A DNA stretch of 64,000 nucleotides from contig NZ_MJIL01000048.1 in NCBI RefSeq assembly GCF_001939735.1, positions 1 through 64,000 of the forward strand, written 5' to 3'. Source of the DNA: Photobacterium proteolyticum. GTDB taxonomy: Bacteria; Pseudomonadota; Gammaproteobacteria; Enterobacterales; Vibrionaceae. Made by a program: the position numbers and the translations under genes. The number at the start of each line of letters is the position of its first letter. The first letter of the stretch is position 1. Positions 1-9,036 of this stretch are shown here, piece by piece. Under the pieces are notes generated by a model. It had not been told where the DNA came from. It saw nothing but the letters and a program-made list of their open reading frames with translations, and made no database searches.

Positions 1-65
1 CAGTTTCATTGATATAATCTTTTTTGACTATTCATTTCACGAGTGCCCACACAGATTGCATGGTC

Positions 66-81
66 AAATTGTTAAAGAACA
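66..81 (-). promoter_or_regulatory. rRNA operon leader with boxA antitermination element
   Basis: Read on the minus strand, 66-81 is TGTTCTTTAACAATTT, a close match to the boxA element (TGCTCTTTAACA) bound by the Nus antitermination complex. It is followed (positions 60 down to 1) by the CAATCTGTGTGGGCACTCG block typical of enteric and Vibrio 16S leaders. The 16S gene itself must lie beyond the left edge, so only the 5' leader is visible. Confidence 0.85.
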
Positions 82-130
82 TTGTTATCTCGACTTTCTA
101 ACGAGTAGTTTGTCGTGACAACGGAAGCGA

Positions 131-158
131 ATTATAGGGAGATATTTGGAAGAGGCAA
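131..158 (-). promoter_or_regulatory. rRNA operon promoter (minus strand)
   Basis: On the minus strand a -35 TTGCCT (153-158) and a perfect -10 TATAAT (131-136) are separated by 16 bp. Upstream (159-185) is an A/T-rich stretch that could serve as an UP element. The promoter fires towards the boxA leader at 66-81, as expected for a strong rrn promoter. Whether a second, more distal promoter exists in 190-242 could not be decided. Confidence 0.8.
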
Positions 159-242
159 TAGTTTTTTTAAGAAAAAAACACCAAGCGAACAAAGTTTATA
201 CAGCGACCCTGTTTTTTGTATAAATCAGAGACAAGACTCGAG

Positions 243-626
243 CTAATTAAACTTGGTTCGCATCGTTGATAATGCCAAGCTTTGCTTTTCATCCCGCCTA
301 TCAGACCATGTCACAGTAGTCTGCAATTGCTTCGCATCACCTGACATTACTGATTTATATGTCCGCACCCAATCATAAGTCCCTTCAGCACGGCTAATAC
401 TGCCACTGGCACCAGAGATAGAGGAAAAACTCAGGCTCTGAACATACTGCATGTCATTTTCAGCTATCTGCAAAGCTACCAACCCCATCTGAACATACTC
501 ACTTTTACGCTCAAGGAAAGTTTGCATTTTAACCAAACCAAGAGTCGCGATAGCCACGACAGACATGGCAACGACAACTTCCACCAGCGAAAAGCCGTAA
601 CTCCTTCTCTGCTGATAACTAATCAC
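243..626 (-). CDS. pilV: Type IV pilus minor pilin, PilV-like
   Basis: This gene encodes a prepilin of about 127 residues that would be processed at the inner membrane and join the minor-pilin complex priming type IV pilus assembly. The start is a GTG at 624-626 preceded by AAGGAA; it overlaps the end of the preceding pilin gene by 8 bp. The longer open frame back to 746 has no need to be coding. Near the N-terminus, GFSLVEVVVAMS gives the prepilin peptidase site (cleavage after G), the essential Glu at mature position 5 and the hydrophobic assembly helix. The C-terminal half is a variable globular domain. It is last in a fimT-pilW-pilX-pilV-like minus-strand operon. The PilV name rests on gene order and N-terminal features. 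Confidence 0.75.
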   Translation of the reverse strand: MISYQQRRSYGFSLVEVVVAMSVVAIATLGLVKMQTFLERKSEYVQMGLVALQIAENDMQYVQSLSFSSISGASGSISRAEGTYDWVRTYKSVMSGDAKQLQTTVTWSDRRDEKQSLALSTMRTKFN

Positions 627-2028
627 GCCAGGTTCCTTCTTTCCATTTAACGGCGCTGCCACCGGGTGTCGCCCCTCCTCCCGGAGAGATAATCCCCTGC
701 CACTTGCTAATATCGTATTCCGCCCAGAGCGAGCCAAACACTTCAAAAACTAAATCAGGCATATCCACTGCCAGCCCACCAAACGCATAAAGGGCGCCGT
801 GAGTATAGAAGGCTTTATTTTTATAAGGCGCACTATGATCAGAACTCGAGCAAAATCCTGCCTTCTCACAAGAGGTAACCATATCAGCCGTCATCGCGCT
901 ATCCGCTCTATCTCCAGTCTTAAACTGATAAACCAGCCCTGAAATACCCACCTGCCCTGCCGAATAAATAATGCCGTCGCGTACAACGATCATCACTTCC
1001 ATGTCTGCTTTATTATCTGCTGGCGTATTCAAATCTATCGGCATCCCATCTGTTGCAGGTTTGTCACTACTCCCTAGATTACAACTACCATCAATCCAGA
1101 TACGTTTAGCACCATTTTTATAAGCCTCATTAATTTTATCGGCACAGTTTTCAACCATCACACCGGTGTTATCTTTATTAATGATGGCGGCATGGCTCCC
1201 CGTAAATTGTGAATCCCGCACTTCTTTCCATTTATCTCTAGTTACCCCAAACAAGTCTTTGAACATATCCATTGCCGGGTCTTCATCAATATCGTTCGCG
1301 AGGTACTCCCCCTCTCTTGTCCCCACCATATTGAAGCTCTGATATCCGGGCGCACAGGAAAAGTTACCAAGCTTAGCGCTGTTATTTAGTGCAGCCAGAT
1401 CGACGCCGGGGGGAACCTGACCTTCGCTATACCCATCATTGTCACGAATAATCAACTTTGAGTTTGCAGTACTGTCGCTATGCACAAAGTTATGTTTGTC
1501 CTTTACCACCATGGTAATGCACTCGTTTTTCCCATCCTTGGTGTTTTTATTCGGGAGCAAGGCAAAATCGCCCGTCAGTTGGAGCATGGAAGAAGTCTTG
1601 AATATTCCGGGCATCACGGACTTCGTAGTCACTTCTATATTCTTGGAAATGTTGCGCTTACCTCTTCCATTACTTTCTGATGCTTTACTTTCAAGGTTAT
1701 ACAACGAGGGACTACCACTTACCTGACTTGCTGTGACTTGCAAATCAAGCCTCCCCCGCTCGCCAACGGGCAAGACCTCTTTTTCACAATCGCTATAACT
1801 TTGCAGAGGGGGAAGTACCCCGGTGTTTTGTTTATTCACGGCAAACGCACATTCCAGTCCCCCCTGTGCAGCCCAGTGAAGCTTCTTGGCCGCCAGGGTA
1901 TTTTGGAAACGCTTGATAAGAAAAAGGCTGGTATCGGCGGATTCGAAAAATGCATAGCTGCCGATCAACAACAAGAGGACAGCCACCATTAACGTTAAAA
2001 AGCCTAAAGTTCGGCTCACTCGCTTCAT
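619..2028 (-). CDS. Large PilX-like minor pilin / pilus assembly protein
   Basis: This 469-residue protein has a short basic N-terminus and one hydrophobic helix (residues about 8-28, GFLTLMVAVLLLLIGSYAFF), followed by a long periplasmic part beginning AAQGGLECAF, as in PilX-family proteins. The classic Glu5 of type IV pilins is absent, which is also true of PilX/GspK-like subunits. The start ATG has AAGGA 6 bases upstream. It lies between the pilW-like and pilV-like genes with 9 bp and an 8-bp overlap, so it is co-translated with them. The large globular part (over 400 residues) is far bigger than ordinary PilX (about 180) and suggests a tip or adhesive subunit. That role is inference. Confidence 0.65.
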   Translation of the reverse strand: MKRVSRTLGFLTLMVAVLLLLIGSYAFFESADTSLFLIKRFQNTLAAKKLHWAAQGGLECAFAVNKQNTGVLPPLQSYSDCEKEVLPVGERGRLDLQVTASQVSGSPSLYNLESKASESNGRGKRNISKNIEVTTKSVMPGIFKTSSMLQLTGDFALLPNKNTKDGKNECITMVVKDKHNFVHSDSTANSKLIIRDNDGYSEGQVPPGVDLAALNNSAKLGNFSCAPGYQSFNMVGTREGEYLANDIDEDPAMDMFKDLFGVTRDKWKEVRDSQFTGSHAAIINKDNTGVMVENCADKINEAYKNGAKRIWIDGSCNLGSSDKPATDGMPIDLNTPADNKADMEVMIVVRDGIIYSAGQVGISGLVYQFKTGDRADSAMTADMVTSCEKAGFCSSSDHSAPYKNKAFYTHGALYAFGGLAVDMPDLVFEVFGSLWAEYDISKWQGIISPGGGATPGGSAVKWKEGTWRD

Positions 2029-2037
2029 CTTTTTTCC

Positions 2038-2667
2038 TTAGTTCATCCGGTGAACTTTGAACGCCATTTGTTCATCATGACCATCAAACTGCGACTGTGC
2101 TTGGATCACAACGTCATATAGCGGTGAAGCACTGCCGTCAAAAGTGAGAGCATTGACCTTCATACTCTTATTGTCTGTGATTGCTTCCCCCCAACGATCT
2201 CCCCCCTTACCACAAGCCTCGGTTACATTGGGTACACTTGCTGCGGCGACGGGAATAGTCTCCTCAAGGGTGTACAAACGTATAGCCTTACCAGCCGCAA
2301 AGAAATACACACTGGAATAGCGCACCTTTTCCGTACCCGAGTCGTCAAACTCATAGGCATAGGCAATGCACTGGCCTGACTCTAAGATCTCAAGCTCCGA
2401 AGCCGCGCCAGCCCACTTTACCAGCCCTTCACGGGTACCTTTTATTGCATGGCCGGCTCTTCGCATGTCATCAAGGATAAAACGTGAAACATCATAGAAC
2501 TCGTGGAAAAAATACGAACCGTCAGAAACCCGTACCGCCGTTTGGGTACCACTCAAAAAGGTCGAGACCATGAGGGATAAAGCCAGAATACCAATAGCCA
2601 TGGCGACAAGGCTCTCAATCAGCGTCATCCCCTTGCAGTTAGCAGGACTCAAAGCCCGGTATTCCAT
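2038..2667 (-). CDS. Type IV pilus minor pilin, PilW-like
   Basis: The 209-residue product is a class III-type prepilin: the leader MEYRALSPANCKG is followed by MTLIESLVAMAIGILALSLMVSTF, with the prepilin peptidase site after G13, Glu at mature position 5 and the assembly helix. The body (FHEFYDVSRFILDDMRRAGH) resembles PilW/PilJ-type minor pilins. It begins inside the fimT gene (29-bp overlap) and ends 9 bp before the PilX-like gene. The ribosome-binding site is weak, consistent with translational coupling. PilW is chosen from length, position and the conserved helix; exact subfamily is uncertain. Confidence 0.7.
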   Translation of the reverse strand: MEYRALSPANCKGMTLIESLVAMAIGILALSLMVSTFLSGTQTAVRVSDGSYFFHEFYDVSRFILDDMRRAGHAIKGTREGLVKWAGAASELEILESGQCIAYAYEFDDSGTEKVRYSSVYFFAAGKAIRLYTLEETIPVAAASVPNVTEACGKGGDRWGEAITDNKSMKVNALTFDGSASPLYDVVIQAQSQFDGHDEQMAFKVHRMN

Positions 2668-3172
2668 TCTTGCTACACCGCCTAATTCGTGACTTTTTAC
2701 TCACTATCACTTCAATCCTTTGATCCGCCGTCATACCATCGGTTTTCAACTCATAGGTCATTCCTTGGTTTACCATGCTTCGGGCTCCATCAAATGAACT
2801 GTAGTTTCTGTTACTGCTAATTAAAATCGAAGGGAACTGACCGCCATCAACCACGGCTAACGCCTGTGTCCAGTCCGAGGCAGAACATCCGCCGGGCGTA
2901 GCGGCATTTGATGTCATTACTACGCACCACCCGGAATTTGTCGACGAGCTCATATTGATATTGTGAACATAAATAGTCTGGTTGGTGCGAACAGCTTCGG
3001 TACGCGCCAAATGCAAATTGGTCGCCAACTGATTGGCCAAGCGCCTGAGCTTGTAATGCTCAAGCGTCGATGTAAAAGACGGCGCGGCCGTTGTCAGCAA
3101 GACGGTGATGACAGAGAGAGTTATCAGCAACTCCAATAGAGTAAAGCCTTGATGTGATACCCAACTTCGCAT
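2639..3172 (-). CDS. fimT: Minor pseudopilin FimT/GspH family
   Basis: This 177-residue prepilin has a very short leader (MRSWVSHQG) and the motif FTLLELLITLSVITVLLTTAAPSF, giving a canonical processing site and Glu5. The region LRRLANQLATNLHLARTEAVRTNQ is the signature of the FimT/GspH group, whose members prime pilus assembly and, in several bacteria, bind DNA during uptake. AGGTGA precedes the ATG. It is the first gene of the minus-strand minor-pilin operon and is divergent from the pilE-like gene at 3278. Family assignment is firm; a role in DNA uptake here is inference. Confidence 0.85.
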   Translation of the reverse strand: MRSWVSHQGFTLLELLITLSVITVLLTTAAPSFTSTLEHYKLRRLANQLATNLHLARTEAVRTNQTIYVHNINMSSSTNSGWCVVMTSNAATPGGCSASDWTQALAVVDGGQFPSILISSNRNYSSFDGARSMVNQGMTYELKTDGMTADQRIEVIVSKKSRIRRCSKNGIPGFESC

Positions 3173-3277
3173 GCAATCACCTTGATTAATACCAATTTAA
3201 TTGCATATAGATTATCACTATAGAACAATAGCCTTACTTTATATCAATGAGTTAGCGATGCACTTCAGGAGATCGTG

Positions 3278-3673
3278 GTGAGCCAGATTCACAATTGCCA
3301 AAAAGGTATGACGCTGATCGAATTATTGGTCGTGGTTGCCATTGTCGGGATTATCAGTGCGTTCGCCTACCCGGCCTATACCGATCATGTCACTAAAAGC
3401 TATCGAGAGGACGCCAAGGCCGGACTCGTCCGGTTGCTGCTATGGATGGAAGAACAATACACCACCAACGGCAGTTATCCGGCAGCTGTCGATAACACCA
3501 GCTGTCCGGGCTGCAATCTCAATCTGAAGCGGTACGATTACGGTGCAACCTCAGGTACCGAGGCCAATATCTATAAGTTATCAGCCACTCCCAAACTAGA
3601 TGATACATGCGGGACGCTTTATTTAAACGCTGCCGGTGTGGGCTCTGCATCAGGAAGCGGTGATTGCTGGTAA
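3278..3673 (+). CDS. pilE: Type IV pilin, PilE-like minor pilin
   Basis: The product (131 residues) starts [10 protein letters not shown] followed by [28 protein letters not shown], a textbook type IV prepilin N-terminus with cleavage after G and Glu5. A pair of cysteines near the C-terminus (CGTLYL ... GDCW) fits the D-region disulfide loop of PilE/PilA. Two adjacent GTG codons (3275, 3278) could start translation; AGGAG at 3267-3271 is better spaced for 3278. It is transcribed away from the fimT operon and ends in a bidirectional terminator. In Vibrionaceae this gene accompanies the minor pilin cluster, so it is probably a minor rather than the major pilin. Confidence 0.8.
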   Translation: MSQIHNCQKGMTLIELLVVVAIVGIISAFAYPAYTDHVTKSYREDAKAGLVRLLLWMEEQYTTNGSYPAAVDNTSCPGCNLNLKRYDYGATSGTEANIYKLSATPKLDDTCGTLYLNAAGVGSASGSGDCW

Positions 3674-3710
3674 GAAAGATTAATAGAACACCGGTAAAAT
3701 GCAGGCACAA

Positions 3711-3737
3711 AAAAGCCGACTTTACGTCGGCTTTTAT
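3711..3737. terminator. Bidirectional terminator between pilE-like gene and dnaJ
   Basis: Perfect stem GCCGAC/GTCGGC (3715-3720 with 3726-3731, 5-base loop) flanked by A-run on the left and T-run on the right, so it can end transcripts from both strands. Confidence 0.85.
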
Positions 3738-3771
3738 CATGGCGTTCACCAGTGCTTAACCAGTCAAGTGA

Positions 3772-4917
3772 TTAACCAGTCAGGTCATCAAAGAACTTTT
3801 TCACGCCGTCGAAGAAACCTTCTGATTTAGGCTTATGCTTCTTTGCCGCAGAGCCACCCAGGGTCTCTTCCAGCTCTTGCAGAAGCTCCTTCTGACGAGA
3901 GCTCAGGTTAACAGGCGTTTCAACCACAAGCTTACAGATCAGATCGCCAACCGTACCGCCACGTACTGATTTCACCCCTTTGCCACGCATGCGGAACATA
4001 CGGCCAGTCTGGGTTTCAGTAGGCACTTTCAGGTTAACGCGACCGTCTAGGGTCGGTACTTCAACCTCACCGCCCAGGGCTGCCATGGTAAAGCTCACAG
4101 GTACTTCGCAGTACAGGTTGCTGCCATCACGCTCGAAGATATGGTGCTGGGCAACATGAACCTGTACATACAGATCGCCTGCCGGTGCACCAAACTCGCC
4201 CGCTTCGCCTTCGCCTGATAGTCGGATACGGTCGCCCGTATCAACACCTGCCGGGATCTTCACAGACAGAGTCTTGGTTTCTTCCTTACGGCCCTGACCA
4301 TGACAGGTGCCACAAGGCTCCTTGATGATCTTACCGCGACCGTGACAGTGCGGACAGGTCTGCTGTACAGCAAAGAAGCCCTGGCGCATTTGCACCTGGC
4401 CCTGACCGTGACAGGTGCCACAGGTTGTCGCTGACGTACCTTTTTTGGCACCGGAACCGTCACAGGTATCACAGTGAACCAAAGTAGGAACACGGATCTC
4501 TTTGCTACAACCGCGAACGGCTTCTTCCAGTGTCAGCTCCATGTTGTAGCGCAAATCAGCACCACGCTGGGCACGCTGCTGACCACCGCGACGGCCACCG
4601 CCACCACCGAAGATATCGCCGAACACATCACCGAAAATATCGCCAAAGTCAGCGCCGCCGCCGAAGCCGCCACCGCCGCCCATACCACCCTGCTCAAACG
4701 CAGCATGGCCATACTGATCGTATGCCGCTTTCTTCTGAGGATCGGTCAGGATCTCATAAGCGGTTTTCACTTCTTTGAATTTTTCTGCAGCCTGCTCATC
4801 ACCCTGATTACGGTCGGGGTGAAACTTCATCGCAAGGCGCTTATAGGCCTTTTTAATATCACGTTCTGACGCGTCACGGCCAACGCCAAGAACCTCGTAA
4901 AAGTCACGTTTAGACAT
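3772..4917 (-). CDS. dnaJ: Chaperone DnaJ (Hsp40)
   Basis: DnaJ is the cytosolic co-chaperone that stimulates DnaK ATPase activity and delivers unfolded clients. The 381-residue protein shows the J domain with HPD at residues 33-35, a glycine/phenylalanine-rich linker (about 75-110), four CxxCxGxG zinc-finger repeats ([32 protein letters not shown]) and the C-terminal client-binding domain. Length matches the E. coli protein. AGGTGA lies upstream of the ATG. It is the last gene of the grpE-dnaK-dnaJ minus-strand group, 88 bp after dnaK. Expression is expected from the heat-shock promoters upstream. Confidence 0.98.
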   Translation of the reverse strand: MSKRDFYEVLGVGRDASERDIKKAYKRLAMKFHPDRNQGDEQAAEKFKEVKTAYEILTDPQKKAAYDQYGHAAFEQGGMGGGGGFGGGADFGDIFGDVFGDIFGGGGGRRGGQQRAQRGADLRYNMELTLEEAVRGCSKEIRVPTLVHCDTCDGSGAKKGTSATTCGTCHGQGQVQMRQGFFAVQQTCPHCHGRGKIIKEPCGTCHGQGRKEETKTLSVKIPAGVDTGDRIRLSGEGEAGEFGAPAGDLYVQVHVAQHHIFERDGSNLYCEVPVSFTMAALGGEVEVPTLDGRVNLKVPTETQTGRMFRMRGKGVKSVRGGTVGDLICKLVVETPVNLSSRQKELLQELEETLGGSAAKKHKPKSEGFFDGVKKFFDDLTG

Positions 4918-4980
4918 ACTTAACTGTCACCTGCCTGAATACAGCTACGGGCGCAAGAGTATTCCTCCAACGCCCGCGCG

Positions 4981-5012
4981 AAAATAAGATTATGAATTAA
5001 CTATCTTATTTT
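4981..5012 (-). promoter_or_regulatory. AT-rich hairpin at the dnaK-dnaJ junction
   Basis: A perfect 10-bp inverted repeat (AAAATAAGAT at 4981-4990, ATCTTATTTT at 5003-5012) overlaps the dnaK stop codon. It is weak in G/C. On the minus strand the second arm ends in TTTT and is followed by a G/C-rich stretch, so it could partly terminate or stabilise the dnaK end and lower dnaJ expression. Confidence 0.4.
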
Positions 5013-6934
5013 TTGTCGTCTTTAACTTCTTCGAACTCAGCGTCAACAACGTTGTCGTCTTGTTGAGCTTGCTGCTCGCCAGCTTCACCAGCACCAGCTT
5101 GTGCCTGCTGAGCTTGAGCCTGCTGCTGAGCAATTTCCATTAGCTTCTGAGAAGCTGCGATTAGCGCCTGAACTTTCGCGTCGATCGCTTCTTTATCTTC
5201 GCCTTTGCGTGCTTCTTCTAGTTCAGAAACAGCGGCTTCGATTTTCTCTTTCTCGTCAGCTGGAAGTGCTTCACCCGCTTCTTCGATCTGCTTGCGCGTA
5301 CCGTGTACTAGCTGGTCAGCCTGGTTACGTGCAGTTACCAACTCTTCGAACTTCTTGTCCGCTTCTTTGTTAGCTTCTGCTTCTTGTACCATTTTCTCGA
5401 TATCTTCATCGCTCAGGCCGCCAGAAGCTTGGATAGTGATCTTCTGCTCTTTACCTGTGCTCTTGTCTTTCGCAGACACGTGCAGGATACCGTCGGCATC
5501 AAGGTCGAAAGTAACTTCGATCTGAGGCATACCGCGAGGTGCTGCCTGGATACCTTCAAGGTTGAACTGACCAAGAGACTTGTTGTAGTTCGCCTGCTTA
5601 CGCTCACCCTGTAGTACGTGGATAGTTACCGCGTTCTGGTTGTCTTCTGCAGTCGAGAATACCTGGTTCGCTTTTGTAGGAATCGTGGTGTTCTTCTCGA
5701 TAAGCTTAGTCATTACGCCACCCATGGTTTCGATACCAAGAGATAGTGGAGTAACATCTAGCAGTAGAACGTCTTTCACGTCGCCCGCAAGAACACCGCC
5801 CTGAACAGCCGCACCAACCGCTACAGCTTCATCCGGGTTCACGTCTTTACGTGGTTCTTTGCCGAAGAATTCAGATACTTTAGCCTGAACCATTGGCATA
5901 CGAGTCTGGCCACCAACAAGGATAACGTCAGTGATATCGCCTACAGACAGGTCTGCATCAGCCAGAGCAACTTTTAGTGGCTCTAGAGAGCGCTGAACAA
6001 GATCTTCAACCAGAGACTCAAGCTTCGCACGAGTCACTTTGATGTTCATGTGCTTAGGACCTGTTGCATCAGCAGTAACGTAAGGTAGGTTTACGTCAGT
6101 TTGCTGTGCAGAAGACAGTTCGATTTTCGCTTTTTCAGCAGCTTCTTTAACACGCTGCATCGCAAGAGGATCGTTCTTAAGGTTGATACCCTGCTCTTTG
6201 TTGAACTCTTCTACCAGGTAGTTGATCATGCGGTTATCGAAGTCTTCACCACCAAGGTGTGTGTCACCGTTGGTCGCCAGAACTTCAAACGTCTTCTCGC
6301 CTTCAACTTCATCGATTTCGATGATAGAGATATCGAATGTACCACCACCAAGGTCGTAAACAGCGATAGTGCGGTCACCGCCCTGCTTGTCTAGGCCGTA
6401 AGCCAGTGCAGCTGCTGTTGGTTCGTTGATGATACGCTTAACTTCAAGACCTGCGATACGGCCGGCATCTTTAGTTGCCTGACGCTGAGCATCGTTGAAG
6501 TAAGCAGGAACAGTAACAACTGCGCCAGTCACTTCTTCGCCCAGGAAGTCTTCTGCCGTTTTCTTCATCTTCTTAAGTACTTCAGCAGATACTTGAGGAG
6601 CAGCCATTTTCTGGCCTTTCGCTTCTACCCATGCATCGCCGTTGTCAGCCTTAACAATTTTGAAAGGCATAATTTCGATATCACGCTGAACTTCTTCGTC
6701 TTCAAAACGACGACCGATCAGACGCTTGATAGCGAATAGTGTGTTTTCAGGGTTAGTTACCGCCTGACGTTTAGCTGGCTGACCAACTAACGTTTCACCA
6801 TCTTGGGTGTAAGCGATAACAGATGCCGTTGTACGCTCACCCTCTGCATTCTCAATTACACGTGGTTTTTCACCATCAAGTACTGCTACACAAGAGTTAG
6901 TTGTACCCAAGTCAATACCAATGATTTTACCCAT
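5006..6934 (-). CDS. dnaK: Chaperone DnaK (Hsp70)
   Basis: DnaK is the ATP-driven cytosolic Hsp70 that folds and protects proteins with DnaJ and GrpE. The 642-residue product carries the N-terminal phosphate-binding loop [13 protein letters not shown], the second Hsp70 signature around [17 protein letters not shown] residues, the connector [13 protein letters not shown], the substrate-binding domain and the terminal EEVKDDKK tail preceded by a Gln/Ala-rich linker. GGAGAAA precedes the ATG. Codon choice is strongly biased, as in highly expressed genes. A sigma-32-type promoter lies 110 bp upstream in addition to read-through from grpE. Confidence 0.99.
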   Translation of the reverse strand: MGKIIGIDLGTTNSCVAVLDGEKPRVIENAEGERTTASVIAYTQDGETLVGQPAKRQAVTNPENTLFAIKRLIGRRFEDEEVQRDIEIMPFKIVKADNGDAWVEAKGQKMAAPQVSAEVLKKMKKTAEDFLGEEVTGAVVTVPAYFNDAQRQATKDAGRIAGLEVKRIINEPTAAALAYGLDKQGGDRTIAVYDLGGGTFDISIIEIDEVEGEKTFEVLATNGDTHLGGEDFDNRMINYLVEEFNKEQGINLKNDPLAMQRVKEAAEKAKIELSSAQQTDVNLPYVTADATGPKHMNIKVTRAKLESLVEDLVQRSLEPLKVALADADLSVGDITDVILVGGQTRMPMVQAKVSEFFGKEPRKDVNPDEAVAVGAAVQGGVLAGDVKDVLLLDVTPLSLGIETMGGVMTKLIEKNTTIPTKANQVFSTAEDNQNAVTIHVLQGERKQANYNKSLGQFNLEGIQAAPRGMPQIEVTFDLDADGILHVSAKDKSTGKEQKITIQASGGLSDEDIEKMVQEAEANKEADKKFEELVTARNQADQLVHGTRKQIEEAGEALPADEKEKIEAAVSELEEARKGEDKEAIDAKVQALIAASQKLMEIAQQQAQAQQAQAGAGEAGEQQAQQDDNVVDAEFEEVKDDKK

Positions 6935-7044
6935 CAGGCTTTCTCCGAAATTCGTTTAGTTCTACTAACCTGCCCGAAGTCATATTGGGGCAAGCGGTGC
7001 GGACTCAGCCGCAGAAAATTGATTTACGATGTCGTATGACTACT

Positions 7045-7072
7045 AGATAAGGGCAGCCATTTTGTTTTCAAG
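7045..7072 (-). promoter_or_regulatory. Sigma-32 heat-shock promoter of dnaK
   Basis: Minus strand: -35 CTTGAAA (7066-7072), 13-bp spacer, -10 CCTTATCT (7045-7052). The -35 is a perfect match to the RpoH consensus and the spacing is right; the -10 deviates slightly from CCCCATNT. Confidence 0.75.
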
Positions 7073-7100
7073 GGCAACATCGAAAAAAAATTCAAAAAAA

Positions 7101-7129
7101 TAAAAAACCGCTTAAAAATTGCGGGTTTT
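7101..7129 (-). terminator. Terminator after grpE
   Basis: On the minus strand AAAACCCGC / GCGGTTTTTT forms a hairpin followed by a T-rich run just after the grpE stop. Its presence explains why dnaK has its own heat-shock promoter downstream. Confidence 0.7.
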
Positions 7130-7148
7130 CCGATCCTAGCCGCTCAGC

Positions 7149-7769
7149 TTACGCCTGAGTATCAACGTTGCCCGCTGCAGCTTTAGATACCATTACCATT
7201 GCAGGGCGCACAACGCGGCCGTTTAGCTCGTAGCCTTTCTGCATAACCAGGATAACCGTGTTCGGCTCATGGTCGGCACTTTCCTGAATAGACATCGCCT
7301 GGTGGAACTCAGGGTTGAACGCTTCACCCATAGGGTCGATTTGCTTCAGGCCGAACTTCTCGACGGTATCCGTCATTGTCTTCAGCGTCAGCTCGACACC
7401 TTCAAGCATTGGCTTAATAGCTTCGTCATTCTTGTCTGACATTTCGATCGCACGTTCCATGTTATCGATAACCGGCAGCAGCTCTTCGGCAAACTTGTTC
7501 AGGGCAAACTTACGTGCCTTGTCAACTTCCTGCTCGGTACGGCGACGCATGTTGTCGATATCAGCGCGAGCACGCAATACACTGTCTTGCTGCTCTTTCA
7601 CTTTCGCTTCGCTGGTTAGCAGAGCCGCTTCAAGTTCAGCAATACGTGCTGCCTGAAGCTCTTCTGCAATCATTTCTACTACTTGTTCCTCAGCAGATTC
7701 AGTTTCAGCTGCATTCACAGTGTCTTGCTGCAGCTGTTCGTCCTGTACTTTTTTCTCTTCGTTGCTCAT
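7149..7769 (-). CDS. grpE: Nucleotide exchange factor GrpE
   Basis: GrpE is a cytosolic dimer that releases ADP from DnaK. The 206-residue protein has an acidic, glutamine-rich N-terminus, a long coiled coil (about 45-100, [33 protein letters not shown]) and the beta domain with the conserved [12 protein letters not shown] and PAMVMVSK. The ATG at 7767-7769 is chosen because GGAGAAG lies 6 bases upstream; the frame stays open 12 codons further but without a site. It heads the heat-shock cluster and is divergent from nadK, the usual arrangement in Vibrionaceae. Confidence 0.96.
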   Translation of the reverse strand: MSNEEKKVQDEQLQQDTVNAAETESAEEQVVEMIAEELQAARIAELEAALLTSEAKVKEQQDSVLRARADIDNMRRRTEQEVDKARKFALNKFAEELLPVIDNMERAIEMSDKNDEAIKPMLEGVELTLKTMTDTVEKFGLKQIDPMGEAFNPEFHQAMSIQESADHEPNTVILVMQKGYELNGRVVRPAMVMVSKAAAGNVDTQA

Positions 7770-7856
7770 GCGTTCGCTTCTCCGCCAAGATTTATTGTTC
7801 GTCAATGGAGTGGAAAAAACACACAGTTCCCACCCTTAAAAAACGGTCATGCGCAT

Positions 7857-7885
7857 ATTATGGGGATGAAGTTCAATGATTCAAG
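7857..7885 (-). promoter_or_regulatory. Sigma-32 heat-shock promoter of grpE
   Basis: Minus strand: -35 CTTGAAT (7879-7885), exactly 13 bp spacer, -10 CCCCATAAT (7857-7865). Both elements match the RpoH consensus almost perfectly. Confidence 0.85.
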
Positions 7886-7904
7886 CCGAGATCGCTCACA
7901 AAGC

Positions 7905-7934
7905 GCGACAAGTGTCTAAACCTAGCGCTATACT
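7905..7934 (+). promoter_or_regulatory. Possible nadK promoter
   Basis: A -10-like TATACT (7929-7934) stands 18 bp after GCGACA (7905-7910), which keeps only the second half of a -35 box. The element would overlap the back of the divergent grpE promoter region. Only moderately supported. Confidence 0.35.
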
Positions 7935-7964
7935 GGCTCCACTATCATTTGTCGGATCAAGGAC

Positions 7965-8846
7965 ATGAAGCGCATTTTTCAGACAATCGCGTTAATTGGT
8001 AAGCCGAGAAACCCTGACGCCCTGCAAACCCACAAAAGTCTGTACGACTGGCTGAACAACAAAGGCTACGAAGTATTGGTCGATCACCGTCTGGCTAACG
8101 ATCTGGACGTCCCGCAAGCCTCACTATGCGATTTGCTGACAATTGGCGACAAAGCCAACCTGGCCATCGTCGTCGGCGGTGACGGCAATATGCTCGGTGC
8201 CGCCCGGGTACTTTCCCGTTTCGATGTGGCAGTGATCGGCGTCAACCGTGGCAACCTCGGCTTTCTGACCGACCTTGCCCCCGACGATTTCGACTCGGAG
8301 CTCGAAAAGGTACTGAACGGCGAATTCATCACCGAAAAACGCTTCTTGCTGGAAGCCGAAGTGCACCGTCACGGGCAAATCAAAAGCCGCAACGCCGCCC
8401 TGAACGAGGCCGTGCTGCACCCGGACAAGATTGCCCACATGATTGAGTTCGAAGTGTACATCGACGAAACCTTCGCCTTCTCTCAGCGCTCTGACGGTCT
8501 GATTATCTCGACCCCGACAGGTTCGACTGCCTATTCGTTATCCGGCGGCGGCCCTATCCTGTCGCCGAGCCTCAATGCGATTTCTCTGGTGCCGATGTTC
8601 CCGCATACACTGTCTTGCCGCCCGCTCGTGGTTGACGGCAACAGCCGGATCAAGCTGCTGGTTTCACCGACCAACGGCAGTACCCTAGAGGTCAGCTGTG
8701 ACGGACAGGTCTCCCTGCCGGTCAGCCCCGGTGACGAAATCCTTATTTACCAGAGCCCGGACCACCTCAAGCTGATCCACCCGAAGAACTACAGCTACTA
8801 CAACGTGCTGCGAGGAAAGCTGGGCTGGTCAAGCAAGCTGTTCTGA
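7965..8846 (+). CDS. nadK: NAD kinase
   Basis: NAD kinase phosphorylates NAD+ with ATP to make NADP+. The 293-residue protein shows the diagnostic GGDG at residues 71-74, the NE motif in [11 protein letters not shown], and the glycine-rich [24 protein letters not shown] segment that binds NAD. Length equals the E. coli enzyme (292). AAGGA stands just before the ATG. It is transcribed alone, divergently from grpE and followed by a strong terminator before recN. Confidence 0.97.
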   Translation: MKRIFQTIALIGKPRNPDALQTHKSLYDWLNNKGYEVLVDHRLANDLDVPQASLCDLLTIGDKANLAIVVGGDGNMLGAARVLSRFDVAVIGVNRGNLGFLTDLAPDDFDSELEKVLNGEFITEKRFLLEAEVHRHGQIKSRNAALNEAVLHPDKIAHMIEFEVYIDETFAFSQRSDGLIISTPTGSTAYSLSGGGPILSPSLNAISLVPMFPHTLSCRPLVVDGNSRIKLLVSPTNGSTLEVSCDGQVSLPVSPGDEILIYQSPDHLKLIHPKNYSYYNVLRGKLGWSSKLF

Positions 8847-8883
8847 CCCCCTTTCCCTTCTGGGCCCTTTCTCTTCTGAGCGA

Positions 8884-8909
8884 AGCCAGCCATTGCGCTG
8901 GCTTTTTTG
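8884..8909 (+). terminator. Terminator after nadK
   Basis: Seven-bp stem AGCCAGC/GCTGGCT with a CATTGC loop followed by six T residues. Confidence 0.9.
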
Positions 8910-8970
8910 TGTTTGCAATTCATCACCTTAACTCACATCAAACTTTCTGAGAAAAAATTCACCCAGTATC

Positions 8971-9012
8971 TTTACTGTGTATAGATACAGTATATACTGT
9001 ATGAAAAAACAG
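8971..9012 (+). promoter_or_regulatory. recN SOS promoter with two LexA boxes
   Basis: Two perfect LexA boxes of the form CTGT-N8-ACAG lie at 8975-8990 and 8997-9012. They overlap a plausible promoter, -35 TTTACT (8971-8976) and -10 TATACT (8993-8998) with 16-bp spacing, 24 bp before the recN start. Tandem boxes imply tight repression and strong induction by DNA damage, as for recN in E. coli. Confidence 0.9.
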
Positions 9013-9036
9013 GTGTTGATTTAAACAGGTGAACAC

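Noticed and set aside
1439..1992. Plus-strand ORFs of 66-95 codons opposite the PilX-like gene
   Set aside because: They are antisense shadows of the pilin gene, overlap each other in different frames and have no ribosome-binding sites.
4474..4869. 131-codon plus-strand ORF inside dnaJ
   Set aside because: It mirrors the codon bias of dnaJ on the other strand, and its amino-acid make-up is that of an antisense frame.
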